DNA of 64,000 nt, taken from Branchiostoma floridae. Taxonomy: Eukaryota; Chordata; Leptocardii; Amphioxiformes; Branchiostomatidae. The notes under the pieces are model-generated. The model was not told the origin of the DNA, ran no database searches, and saw only the letters and a list, made by a program, of their open reading frames with translations. The stretch spans positions 13,793,533 to 13,857,532 of the forward strand of contig NC_049997.1 in the NCBI RefSeq assembly GCF_000003815.2, given 5' to 3'. Position 1 is the stretch's first letter, and the number at the start of each line of letters is the position of its first letter. This document shows, one piece after another, positions 11,641 to 23,470 of the stretch. The position numbers and the translations under genes are program-made.

Positions 11641-12001
11641 ACGTTGAGTTTAAGCTTGCTTAAATACCAGATTTCGTGCTGTGATGTCGGAGATAGAACG
11701 CATCGTACGGAGTTCATTCAAAAGACATGCGTATATTCAAGACATTATAGAATGATTTCCATCACTCTGTATTATAAGCTGCTAACAACACCAATAATCA
11801 ACCAAGGATAAAGAAAATGTTTCGTGCAGGATGTGTCACTCAAATTGATCGACGCGGTGAAATTGTCTCCACCCATCCAAACTACACATTCGGTAGGTTC
11901 TCTTTTTGCCATAACACGACCGGCATCTGAACAATTAAGTCGAGTATTCGTACATAAGATGTATATTAGATTATAGATAGATATAAAATGAAACATCTCT
12001 A

Positions 12002-12656
12002 NNNNNNNNNNNNNNNNNNNNNNNNNNNNNNNNNNNNNNNNNNNNNNNNNNNNNNNNNNNNNNNNNNNNNNNNNNNNNNNNNNNNNNNNNNNNNNNNNNN
12101 NNNNNNNNNNNNNNNNNNNNNNNNNNNNNNNNNNNNNNNNNNNNNNNNNNNNNNNNNNNNNNNNNNNNNNNNNNNNNNNNNNNNNNNNNNNNNNNNNNNN
12201 NNNNNNNNNNNNNNNNNNNNNNNNNNNNNNNNNNNNNNNNNNNNNNNNNNNNNNNNNNNNNNNNNNNNNNNNNNNNNNNNNNNNNNNNNNNNNNNNNNNN
12301 NNNNNNNNNNNNNNNNNNNNNNNNNNNNNNNNNNNNNNNNNNNNNNNNNNNNNNNNNNNNNNNNNNNNNNNNNNNNNNNNNNNNNNNNNNNNNNNNNNNN
12401 NNNNNNNNNNNNNNNNNNNNNNNNNNNNNNNNNNNNNNNNNNNNNNNNNNNNNNNNNNNNNNNNNNNNNNNNNNNNNNNNNNNNNNNNNNNNNNNNNNNN
12501 NNNNNNNNNNNNNNNNNNNNNNNNNNNNNNNNNNNNNNNNNNNNNNNNNNNNNNNNNNNNNNNNNNNNNNNNNNNNNNNNNNNNNNNNNNNNNNNNNNNN
12601 NNNNNNNNNNNNNNNNNNNNNNNNNNNNNNNNNNNNNNNNNNNNNNNNNNNNNNNN
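12002..12656. other. Assembly gap (run of N)
   Basis: Unknown bases. Confidence 0.99.
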
Positions 12657-12987
12657 TATGCTATCGCAGGATCTCCTGGGAGATTATCTTGCAAAATCGA
12701 ACCACCGAAATGCTGCGTACGTTCGATCGATAAGTCAACAATCTTCCAAGTTTCCACCTTAAAAATGAAGTAAACACAAAGTAGCATGGCAAAGTTAGGG
12801 TACAGTGGCGAACTTGGGATAATCCATTATTCATTTCAACCATGTTTTTTTTTATTTGCAAAATACAAATATCACACTAACAATGAAATCATTTCTTTTA
12901 GCAGGGATTATGATGAATCTGTCCATCAATTTTGCCACAATGCGATACCTAGGTGGTTAAAAAAAGAACCTTGGCGATACAAATAGA

Positions 12988-13098
12988 TAGCCTGAGTATC
13001 ATCCGTATTCTACCGGGGCTCCTTACACTCGCTACCCCTAAAATTTTAGGGAAGTGAGTGTAAGGAGCCCCGGTAGAAATAGGATGGTACCCAGGCTA
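12988..13098. mobile_element. 111-bp foldback MITE with 9-bp target duplication
   Basis: The element starts TAGCCTGAGTATCATCC and ends with the inverted GGATGGTACCCAGGCTA. Its arms pair almost to the centre (CCTAAAATTTTAGG). The 9-bp ACAAATAGA flanks it at 12979-12987 and 13099-13107. The duplication length again suggests Mutator-like mobilisation, but the terminus differs from the 4.4-kb element. Confidence 0.85.
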
Positions 13099-13108
13099 AC
13101 AAATAGAT

Positions 13109-14036
13109 TCATTATTACATGTATACCTGACACCCCTCAAAATGAATAGTATCGCCCAGACCAAGATGCTTTGTGCTTGTTAGTTGCCTAGGTAACACGT
13201 GGGTAAGCAGCGCGCATGCGTGCATATTTTATTCAGCAGCGTCGGCATCATTCTGGCAACATGCTTCTTTACAGTCACGCTGTTTATTTACAACTCGCGT
13301 CACAACTTGTTTAGAGTCAGCCTTTGGGAAGCTGTGGTTTAGTCACACATACTACAAGGTATGAAATCTGTTTTATAATGTTTATCATTTATTTTCAGCT
13401 ACGTTCGCCGTAAATAGATTGGTTAGATATAGTAAAAAATGGTACGGCGTCCGCAGAATCAAAAATTTACTACTCGCTCCTCCAAAGTACCAAACTAGAT
13501 CATCAGTTTTCGTCGTAAGTTATTTGTAAATAGGTAATCATCTACTACTAGCTTGGTATCGCTCGTCAAAAATGTTTGTTTACACAAAATATGTAGTTTA
13601 CGCTGTGCAAATCTTGGGCTCTGTAAGTGAGGAAACGCACGTCGTGCGACTTTCGGTTATAATGAGGAATTGTACGCCCGGCCTCGCAAAGCATTGTGCG
13701 TTGCAAAATAGCGACAGATGTTAACTCTATCGCTGTAAACTCCTGTTTTTTAAAGAAAATGTACGCATTTCAAGTCAGACGTTCGCGACACGTCACTCAT
13801 CGTATCATTGCGCTCCGTTTTACGCCACCGCTTTCCGCTTCTTGTGTACATGGATTACGTGCCAATTCGGGTTGCTTTGAGGTCATGCACGTGTCTGTTG
13901 ACTACGCGAGGTACCTCGGCACGCGCAATGTCCGCCGCTATGCCCGTCGCTTTTGCGCCCACGAAAATGCGTGTCCGTTCTGTGCCCAAGCGTGCGAAGT
14001 CAGCACGGGGCGAGGTAATGCACGCGTTCGGAGTTT
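13109..14036. other. Gene-free stretch, GC-rich in its second half
   Basis: 13690-14036 is CpG-rich and keeps two long frames open, but neither product resembles a protein domain. Its sequence runs into the foldback below and probably belongs to the same repeat. Confidence 0.4.
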
Positions 14037-14216
14037 GCGTGAAGTTGCTCAAAACTCGTCAATCGGCACGAAACGTGCTATTCTTCAAGCGACGCTATCT
14101 TTACACGCGTGCAGTTACCGTCACGCGACAGTAACTCCGCACCCGTGCAAAGATAGCGGCGTTTGAGAAATGGCACGTTTCGTGTGGAATGACGTGTTTT
14201 GAGGAACTTCACGTCG
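14037..14216. repeat. Foldback repeat of about 180 bp
   Basis: The left arm (GTGAAGTTGCTCAAAACTCG, CACGAAACGTGCTATT, CGCTATCTTTACACG) pairs with the right arm around the centre GTCACGCGAC at 14120-14129. The right arm, reverse complemented, matches the flank of the 105-bp array at 1801-1877. Confidence 0.8.
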
Positions 14217-15639
14217 TGTTGTTCCTCGTTTCGGGTACCCAAAACATAGCTCCAACAGAGATTCTGAAAGAGATCCCTACTAAGGTAAAATTACTGATTG
14301 TTCTGATAGAATCACAAATTGTGCCAGAACAAATCCACAGGTTGCATTGAAATATCTAACAATACATGTAATTGAAATTATGTATACCCTAGCCTTTTTC
14401 AGGTTGACCTTAAATCAATAGACAGTTGAAAAAGCTGCATCGCAGGGAAAATGGTGAAGAAAATGAAATATTGCAATACTTCTTGCCGAATGACCGAATA
14501 TTGGCCGGATATCTCTGTTGCGATTTGGGCCATGACGAATCGCGACCATTTTGACTACGGCCTCTCGATACAGGTGAATAAAACATAGAGAAAAATGGCA
14601 TCATTCATTTTCCAGAACCTACAGCCATTTCTACCTGTTCTCTTGGCTATCTGCCATTGTTCTACTAATAACATTGCCTGAGGCTGTATTACCTACCCTA
14701 CTGTGGTGACCCCATAGCCTGATCCTAAGGATAATTACATCCATAATAACAGCCCTCCAGCAAAACATATATATCAAAAACCTTGTTCTGATATCACCGT
14801 ATCACATATAACAGTTCCCACTCTTTAATATCCACTCTCTATTTTGCCTAAGAATGAAAACGGATACCTGGATTGCTTAAAATCTACATACAGTATACTA
14901 TCGATAGAATAGTTACTTTTTTTAAGTTTATAATTAATGTGCAAGTACATAAAACCAACAGCCAGCAAGATCTCACTGTTTTCAAAAGCATTTACATTGT
15001 TGGTTAAACTTAAGTTTAAGTCTGATTTTTTTTTACATTATAAAAAAAAATTCAAGCACATAAAAACAAGATGGTGTGGTTTCATCTAAACCATACAATT
15101 TTCAGCCTAATTCAAGGCAAGCAGAAAAGTTATAATTACCAGGTTTGGATTCTTAAATAGCTCATGGGACAAAAGGCGCCTTACTAGTAAGTATTAAGGG
15201 GGTCTTTCTGGATCCAAATGACAAACATTGCTAGAGGGCTTACACCATGCTGTGCACACCTGTACAGGTAAACCTACCTTAACACAGGTGTGCATCTCCT
15301 TAAACCCGCATATGGCGCTCATCCGGAGACAAAATTGCTGATTGACAGGCATAGTAATCGCTAATCTCCCACCCTACCAGACCCTGCCACAGACCTCAGG
15401 TTGGCCTCCCCTAAGTACCCTTGGGGAAAGTGGACATATATATTTCTGTCTGAGGCCTGCCTGCTAGGGACACCAGTACCACTGTATGTGTGTGTTTGTT
15501 TGTTTGTAAGAATGGGCTTGCCAGCAACAGAAATTTGTTCCTGTATTGAATATCTATTTTCTACAACAGAATCTGTCTCAGCTCATACAACAAGAAGGAC
15601 GAGCATAAATCAATATAAAGCTAAACTTGTACTGACCAA
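14217..15639. other. Stretch with no recognisable gene
   Basis: AT-rich and probably intergenic or intronic. There are small inverted repeats, such as the CACACCTGTACAGG and ACACAGGTGTGC pair near 15250-15295, but no exon I recognise. Confidence 0.4.
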
Positions 15640-15880
15640 GGTGGTTATGATTACCTTCTCGTTCGTACATACTAGTAATTATTGTCATGCTAGTAATAGT
15701 ATTTCTGACACCGTGGGTTGTTATCCACTGTCTCCAGGTCAGAGCACAATTATCTTTTGTACCCCAAGTCCTATAGACAGCACAGCTTTGGTGACATGTC
15801 AAGGGATTTGAACCCAGGATCTCTATTTTCTAGGTCAAACACCCTAAAGCATTTATCCAACACAACAGGGCACCAAGTAT
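15640..15880 (-). repeat. Probable tRNA-derived SINE
   Basis: On the minus strand a B-box-like GGGTTCAAATCCC (about 15807-15820) follows an A-box-like region by tRNA-like spacing. A segment with ACTTGGGGTACAA then recalls the CTTGGG-containing central block of the SINE at 1030-1245. The copy is degraded. Confidence 0.45.
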
Positions 15881-17021
15881 ACTATACTAATAGACTCAAA
15901 AAGAAGTGTAGGAGTACAGACAAAATACGTCAGTAGGTAATATAAGCAAGGCATGATTGTACATGTACCACAGGGGCATATATGATTATGAACAAACAAA
16001 ATACGAACAGAAGCAATTGCTAGCTTACAGTTTTCAAACCAGTCTAGTACATGTACTGGTAATGCCATATTGCCTGAATAACAAGAAAGTCCTACTGGTA
16101 TAAAATACAATGATAGAGGAGTATCTTCTAGACTAGGTTTACATAACATGTGAAACTTAGAGACATTCTGTTACTTCACAAATACTTCTTTTCAGGAATA
16201 GTCCTGAAATGCAAGACTAACAGTTTCAACAGCATGATCTGGGACGCATCCAAAAAAAAAAAAATAGATTCTGTATCAGATTTGCAACAGTTCAAAATAT
16301 AAACAAACCATACTACCTCCTTTTGTGAATTCCTGACAAATGACAAAACAATATCTTAGACATGTATCTTTACTAAGACTTTGGAACATTGTCTCAACAC
16401 AATTAGGAAAATAAAAGATTACATGCTGAACAACAAAAACAAGCTAGATTACTCAATCCTCTCCTGCGGGGAAGATTCTTGCTCTACAGTCAATCATGAA
16501 GTGCATGTGCACTATCTGAGTGTATTTGCCTCACTCTGTGATTTTTATTCTCTCAGAATAGCCAATGACATTCTCCAGTCTGGAGAAAGATAATAGTTTT
16601 TCATTAGACCATTGAAGATTCTACAGTAGTTGTGGTTATGGATCACATCAGAATAAAACCCTGTACAGTATAACAGACAGGACCATGTCTGTACAATGCA
16701 AAAGTTATATACATTTGCTAACTTAGCATTGTAGGGATATCTTGAATTGATGTAGATTTTGTTGAATACAGTTGTATTTGTTATTTGTCTGGCTCTGTAT
16801 GTAAAAAAAGGTGTCAAGGTCATTGAGTGTGGTGGACTATTTTTTACCTGGGGACAACAATACAAAAGTCATAACTAGAACTTTTAGTTTTACCACCTAC
16901 AATGCTACATGGAAAGATACAGAAATAGGACTTTTTGTCTGATATTGCAAAAGAATAGTGTGAAAAAGATTTACTCATGTAACAGTAAGAGAGCAACACT
17001 GTCAGACTGACTCAGTTTCAG
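15881..17021. other. Stretch with no recognisable gene
   Basis: Nothing recognised on either strand. Confidence 0.35.
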
Positions 17022-17104
17022 GGATTTGACATCTAGCTATCACAAACTGCCCTGTGTCTTATTCTAGGACACAGGGCATGTTGGTAGATCCAGATGTCAA
17101 ATCC
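17022..17104. repeat. 83-bp foldback element
   Basis: GGATTTGACATCT at the left pairs with AGATGTCAAATCC at the right. The inner block GCCCTGTGTC pairs with GACACAGGGC around a short loop. It looks like a small MITE. I could not define a target duplication. Confidence 0.7.
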
Positions 17105-18239
17105 TGCAGGGAAGGAGTAATTAACACAGCTCAATGGCTGTGCCCGATTTTCTGCTCCAGGCAGGAGCACCTCCCCAAGGGCAGGGTGGTGTAGCCGAAA
17201 CATGCGCTCCGGACAAGCGCCAGATGCGGGTTTAAGATGCACCAAACTACTCTAGTACACCCTCTTCTTAAAGTCAAGCAAAACTATAATTGTACAGTCC
17301 AGAAAATACAAATCTGGGATAAAACAAACATTTTTAGTCAACATGTTTTTGGGAGAGAGGAAGCTTGGTCCATTACATAGTAACGTGATAGTATATAATT
17401 ACATGTTGGATGTTAGTTTGCCCTAATTAGTACACTTATAATGGTACAGGTGGTCAACTTGCAGGAAATGCCTCTGAAACTGTCTTGGAAAAATGTACTA
17501 AGCTGTGGTTTTCTAAGCTCTTGTCTTCTTGAGTAATGGTTCAGCCTGTGTCTTCTGTGTAACATTTAAGTAAGACTGATCTTTTTTGGCTCACACTAAA
17601 AGATGTGCTAGAGACATCTGCAAAAAAACCTACAGAATGACCAACATACACTTGTATAAGGCTGCAAAAAATGATCTAGGAAGAATAGGCTTGATGTAAT
17701 CAAATCAGTTAGAATTGTCTATAACTATAAGCTAATGAAGTACATGTACGTGTTCATCTTTGTATCAAGTAAACAAGCCCCCTTCCCCAATACCCTAACA
17801 CTGTGATACGGGCTTAACTATAGACATATTTACATAAAACAAAAACTACATAGTCACAGTAAGTTGTGCTTGCTGTATTGATAGAAAAATTGGTTTGAAT
17901 TAATTACTAAGTGCAACAAAGAACAACCTTGTTGTTTACATTTGAAAAATGGCTTCTTTAATTCCTCTGCACTTAAAATTGAACAATTTTTGTATCTGAA
18001 GCAAAAATCTGCACAGATATTCAGTGTTTTGAAAACAAAGCAACTTGATCTTGTCAAGTCAGTTGCCAAAACAAGCTGGTTTATGTAGAAAGACAAAGAT
18101 GGGCGCCACAAAGAAAAGAAACATCCTTTTGTGTTCCATACTTGCCTGCTTAGAGCGGATGTAACGTGTATACAAATCACACATCTACCTTAACTTCCCA
18201 GGGTCAGCTTTGTGGTGTGAACTGGAGACATTCTTTGGA
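17105..18239. other. Stretch with no recognisable gene
   Basis: No exon or clear repeat recognised. TTTGGA at 18234-18239 is the target copy of the next element. Confidence 0.35.
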
Positions 18240-19511
18240 GAGGGTCTGCATGGGGGGGTCTTGGTAACGCTTAACGGTGAATTCAGGAGGTCCGGTAACG
18301 CTTAACGATAAATTCAGGAGGCCCGGTAACGCTTAACGGTAAATTCAGAATGAGTTACAAAGCATAACATTAACATTGACGTGCATTCCTATTCATACAA
18401 CGCTAGAGTAGTTATATCAATGGGTGAAAATATCCGACTAATGACATTGTGAGAAGCAAAAGGTGCCCAGAACCCGGAGGAATGACAGGGACAATGTCCA
18501 TGACATCTCTAAATTGGCGGAGGCAGAGTTCCCGGCCCGCCACAGAGACGGCAGCAGCAAAGTTCTTATGGCGGGAGGTGGATTGAACTATTGTTTCAGC
18601 ACATGGAGCGCCGGAGGCGCGACGCATTCCAGGGGGGTCCGGGGGGATTTTCCCCCGGAAAAAAATTAAAATCAAGACCCTCTTAAATGCTATTTCCTGC
18701 ATTTTCGGCACATTTTGCCGACCGACTAAGCTAGGTTGATTTTGACATTTTCATCAAATTACACATGATTATACTCGTAGCTTTGGCCTCCACCCCCAGA
18801 GCCCCGACATATTTTTACCAATTCGAGCTCGGAAGGCACGAGGCGTTGCAATATAGTTCCGGGAAAATTCTAAAATCTGGACCGTCTGAAACGCCATTTA
18901 CTGCATTTTGAAGGACAGATTTTGCCGTAAGACGAAGCTAAATTAAATGACATTTTATTAGAGAGAAAGGTTGATTTTGTGCGAAAACCCACGCCCCTAA
19001 CATATTTTCGCCATGTCGTCATGAGCGCCAAAGGCGCAAGCCGTTTCAATGGAGGTCCGGAGAAACCTTATTTTCTGCATTCTAGGAGAACTTTTTGCCC
19101 GAAACGTAGCTATGTTTGACACTGAAATCTGTATGACTTTTTATTGAGTGATAAAGTTTTGAGGGCGAAGCTTCCGCAACATATTTTACCATGTTTAGTG
19201 CCGAAGGCCGGGATGCTTGGAGAAATTTTGAAATCTGGTCCCTTTGAAACGCCATTTCCTGCATTTTCAGGGGTTCTATCTGGCATTTGACTTCCTTTGT
19301 ATAGTATAACGGGTTACGAAGAATTTCTTGGTAACGGTTAACGGTGAATTCGGGATGACAAATAACGATTAACGTTGAATTAAAACGACCAATAACGCTT
19401 CACGAAGAATATACCGATAACGATTAACGTTGAATTAGAGTGGGTCGGTAACGATTAACGGTGAATTAAAATGGCTCGTAACGCTTAACGGAAAAAGGCA
19501 TGCAGACCCTC
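18240..19511. mobile_element. 1.27-kb TIR element packed with short tandem repeats
   Basis: Inverted termini GAGGGTCTGCATG (18240-18252) and CATGCAGACCCTC (19499-19511) are flanked by TTTGGA on both sides (18234-18239 and 19512-19517). Both subterminal regions hold ~30-bp repeats of GGTAACGCTTAACGGTGAATT in the same orientation, three at the left and at least five at the right. The middle has about four diverged ~200-bp units, each with a GCGCCGGAGGCGC-like block, a run of C or G, and TTTCCTGCATTTT. There is no coding capacity. The class is uncertain. Confidence 0.7.
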
Positions 19512-19756
19512 TTTGGATAGTCATGCATACTGTATGTCCTGCAAAATTAGGATCATGTCTTTCTAGGCTATACCTTCTTACTCTTAGATCCTAGTTGGTG
19601 GCTAGTTCATACCTGAGCTTGCTTGAAAAATTCTGTGACTTTCAAATTATACTGTACAAAGATCTATGACGAAAGTGACCAACTGAGCATGCTATATTAT
19701 AACAGCTTTGAATTCTGTTCAGGTTGTGCCTCTGTTCCCTATATACATATCCAATA

Positions 19757-21732
19757 AATCCCCAGGAAGCGATGGTTTAACAACAGAATTCTACGTACAT
19801 TTCTGGCAGTACTTAGAAAAAGACCTTCTTTTAGCTGCAAATTATGCCTTTAGAAAAGGTGAATTACCAGTGTCACAGAAACGAGGAGTAATTCATTTAA
19901 TACCAAAAAAGGATAGCGACTTAAGGAAACTTGGAAATTGGCGCCCTATTACACTTTTAAATGTTGATTATAAACTCATAAGTAAAACTTTAGCGAATAG
20001 ACTAGAACCTCTCTTGCCAAAATTGATACATCCAGACCAAACAGGTTTTATAAAAGGAAGACAAATATTCACTAATGTAAGACATATTGCTGATTTCATG
20101 GAGTACACAAAAATGTATAATTTGCCTGCCCTTGCCTTATTCATCGACTTTAAAAAAGCCTTCGATACAATTGAGCGTAAAGTTATCATTAAAACATTAG
20201 AAACAATGAATCTTGGAAAAAACTTCATTGACTGGGTCAAACTACTGTACAAAAATGCCATCAGTTGTGTTATTAACAACGGTTTTTCGTCGCCGTGGTT
20301 TGATGTAAGTAGAGGGGTAAGGCAGGGTGATCCACTTTCAGCATATCTATTTAACTTAGTGATTGAAGTTGTAGCCTGTAGAATAAGGGCCGATCCTTCT
20401 GTCGAAGGTATATCGATCTATGGCTGCAAGCGAAAACTATCCATGTATGCTGATGATTTAACCGGTCTTGTCAAAGATGAAAACTCCGCTAAAAGCTTAC
20501 TAGACATTCTAGATCATTTTAAACTCTGTAGTGGCCTAGAGGTCAGTAAAAAAAAAACTAAAGCTACGTGGATGGGAGCAAGCAGACATAGGATCGATGA
20601 GCCTTTGGAGGTTCTGTGGCCACGTGGGCCTATATATGCACTGGGTACTTATTTCTCATACAACCAGGAAGACTGTGATAAGTTAAACTTTGATTATCAC
20701 CTGAAAGCTATGGAGAAACTGTTAAATGTATGGAGGATAAGAGATCTAACTACAATTGGGAGAATTGTTCTTGTTAAAACACTTGGTATTTCTAAACTAA
20801 TTTATAATTGTACGGTTCTGCCGGTTCCCGCTGGCTTTTCTGAGAAAGTAAATGGTTATATTTTCAAATTTATTTGGGATGAAAAAAAGCCAAAGGTGAA
20901 AATGAAGACAGTAATAGGGAAAAAAGACCAAGGTGGTCTAACTATGGTGGATTTTTCCATTAAATGTAAAGCCCTTAAGGCGTCATGGATTAAGAGACTC
21001 GAGAAAAGTGAAAGTTGTTCCTATATGTTAAGTCAGTGGGGAGGGAAATTACTATTTCAATGTAACTATGATATAACATGTTTAGATCTATCTAATTTAC
21101 CATTGTTCTACTGTCAAGTACTGCAGGCTTGGCAGTCGATTGTGCAATCGGTTCCGAAATCTAAAGATGACATAAGTAAACAAATTATCTGGAATAACAG
21201 ATTTATATTAGTAGGCCGGAAATCTGTATTGTACAACCGGTGGTGCCAAGCTGGTATTCTGAAAATATGTGATGTTATGTCAAGCGATGGTAACTTCCTA
21301 ACATTGGGTGAGCTGGCCCAGAAACATGAAATAGTCTTTACACCTGTTGATATGCTCAGATACTCTAGCCTGAAGTCAGCTATCCCAAATGGTTGGAAAA
21401 ATACAGTAAAAAAGGATCAGCTCGGTGATTCGGTGGAAAACACCATCGCTTCTCAGGCCTTCTCTTGTAAACAATTATATGATATATATTTAAAACAAAC
21501 ATTTGAACCCCCAACGGGCCAAGATGAATTGTTAAGCGTTCTAGAAAATGAAAACAACTTGGAAAAAGTGTATTTATTACCTTTCACATGTACTAAGAAT
21601 GTTAAACTACAGTACTTTCAGTATAAGATCATACATAGATTTTTGCCGACAAATTGCTATTTAAAGAAAATCAAAGTTACAGACTCAGATAAATGTCCTT
21701 TTTGTAACAACAAACAAACCACCTGTTTGTAG
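19757..21732 (+). CDS. LINE ORF2 fragment: reverse transcriptase and C-terminal region
   Basis: An uninterrupted frame opens at an ATG at 19708, but its first ~16 codons are host flank and target duplication. LINE sequence begins at the NKSPGSDGL motif. Visible RT blocks, numbered from that ATG, are SPGSDGL (18-24), NWRPITLLN (77-85), DQTGFIKGR (110-118), LALFIDFKKAFDTI (142-155), RGVRQGDPLS (202-211) and the catalytic MYADDL (Y247, D249, D250). A CPFC motif near the end begins the usual C-terminal zinc-like segment. No apurinic-type endonuclease domain is present because of the 5' truncation, so this copy cannot be autonomous. Such enzymes copy the element RNA at a nicked target. Confidence 0.85.
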
Positions 21733-21959
21733 ATTGTGTCTATGTTATTAGTTATTGGAACGACTTTTGCTCATGGTGGCTCAAAACCTTTTCAGAACAT
21801 ATTGTATTAACGAAAACTGATATTATGTATGGTAAGGTTAACAAGCAGAAAATGAATAAATACTTGAATCAATGTTTATTACATGCAAAATATGCCATAT
21901 TTAAGAATGTATCTTCGAATACTAAGCCTTATTTTTGTGACACAATCTTCTGTTATTAA
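21726..21959 (+). pseudogene. LINE ORF2 C-terminal end in a shifted frame
   Basis: Just before the stop at 21730-21732 the reading shifts frame. The frame starting at 21726 continues with the expected LINE C-terminal pattern (VDCVYVISYWNDF and so on) to TAA at 21957-21959. A single small indel near 21715-21725 explains the break, since the two parts are otherwise collinear. Confidence 0.75.
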
Positions 21960-22110
21960 CTTTCGAGACCAACATTCTTTGTAATAAGTTACTCCTCACT
22001 ATGTATATTATGTTATATTAGGGGGCTTGCCACAGGGTTTCTTTTTTGTATTTGAAAGTTATATTGAATAAAAAATAAAAAAATAAAAAAAAAAAAATAC
22101 ATATCCAATA

Positions 22111-23259
22111 GTCCCCAGAAACTAACCCATGTACCCCTAACCCCTAAACTTCAATATATAACATTGTACTTTTGTAAACTTTCTCCATACTTTTTACCTA
22201 TTTCTTGTTTCCTTGGGGAACAAAAACTGCTCTGACACTATTTTCCAGGGCTAGCAAGCAAGACGAAACAGAATGACTATTCTCATTCTCAAACTATATG
22301 TATTTAAACATGAACACAATCACGCTCAAGGCTCGTTTTTCTTACGCTGGTATACCCTCTCGCGATGACTTCAAATTAGGTCCGACCACGATATATCAGG
22401 ATTACGGGATACAAGGGGATGCGAGGATAAAAAATGGTGCTGCCTGGAGGATCCTGTGACTTATTCATTAATAGCGATCGTCGTGACTGGTTTAAACTTT
22501 AGATAACCTCTGTAAGACGATATATGGCCTTCCGCCACAGATCCAGGAGGTGAGATAAAGTTTGATCAAACAGTGGGCTTCTAGGATGACGCTGTAAACT
22601 TAAGTTCTGGCTAGGAGTGCTACTTCCTCATTGCATCGGAAGTGTGTAAACAGTACTACTCTCTTGAGCTGAGAGTTCATCAGCTTTTCCTTACCGTAAT
22701 TTACTTTTACAATTGTTTTACATAATATATTTTGCTACAGGTAGGAGAAAAAGAATCTTTTTCTTTTTCTGTGTTTTGAGTACAATAAATTTCCTGAGAT
22801 ACATGTACAACCATCCCATAATAATGATTATAGCACATGTCAAGATTTGATTTAAATCATAATTTCTCCTACTGTCTTGTATTGTTGTAAGGTAATCTTT
22901 TACTTTCTTATTCCACCATCAATTTCTTAAACCATGATATTTATAACAACGATTATGATATTATTGCCAAAATCATATACTCTTCTGTTTATGAAATTCT
23001 GAATTAACTATGTATCAAGTAAGTCTGGACTAAAAGCAGTAATGTTATAGGTAAATACTGAAGGCATAATAATGCCTTCCAAGAAGAAAACCAAAGTTGT
23101 AAACCATGCACAACAAGAATAGGTTCTTGTGATTTATTCATTTATTGAGATTGCAGACGGTGCAATACAATTTGGCAGGCAGCGTGGCTGATATTAGGCG
23201 ATCAAAAACAACATGATGTAAAACTAAAACATCTCTACAAGACAGGAGAAGCTACTAAC
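22111..23259. other. Stretch with no recognisable gene, probably intron or downstream of the Reeler gene
   Basis: I looked for further Reeler-type exons on the minus strand and found none I could support. A small hairpin GAAGGCATAATAATGCCTTC lies near 23060-23080. Confidence 0.4.
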
Positions 23260-23470
23260 CTGTATAGACCTCCCCCGGTACGTAGCTGTCTGGCTGTCCC
23301 TCTACCTTAATGGCAAACCCGTTGTCTCCGCGATGTTTGGCCGCCCCGTGCCCGCTCGGGACGCGGTTACAGAAGTTCCCGGGAGAACCATCGGGGTACC
23401 CCCGCACAACATCAGACAACCCCGCGGTGAGCAGGACGAGCAGAGCCCACGGCGTCCGTCCCGCAGACAT
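23260..23470 (-). CDS. First coding exon of a secreted Reeler-domain protein
   Basis: Translation from ATG 23470 gives a 24-residue signal peptide (hydrophobic core WALLVLLTAGL, ending VVRG). The start of a Reeler domain follows: YPDGSPGNFC, then SGHGAA, then YVPGEVYT. The YPDG(S/A)P..C and GHG motifs with the YxPG turn are typical of Reeler domains in reelin, FRRS1/SDR2-like proteins and insect-type defence proteins. The exon ends at a good donor (CAG|GTTAGT, exon end 23260) in phase 1. An in-frame ATG lies upstream at 23518, but starting at 23470 puts the signal peptide at the N-terminus. I do not find the remaining exons, so whether this is a single Reeler protein or a larger reductase-type protein is unknown. 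Confidence 0.75.

Larger units (their letters stand above)
19757..22097 (+). mobile_element. 5'-truncated L1/Tx1-like LINE with target duplication and A-rich tail
   Basis: The insert is bracketed by TACATATCCAATA at 19744-19756 and 22098-22110, a 13-bp target-site duplication. It begins inside the reverse transcriptase coding region and ends in an A-rich tail (AATAAA-type repeats from about 22068). This is the signature of target-primed reverse transcription with 5' truncation. It lies close to the 1.27-kb TIR element but is not inserted in it. The clade assignment to L1/Tx1-like rests on motif style only. Confidence 0.88.

Noticed and set aside
13696..14166. 156-codon frame with many Cys and Arg
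   Set aside because: It lies in CpG-rich DNA that runs into a foldback repeat. A second frame is open at the same place, so composition explains it.
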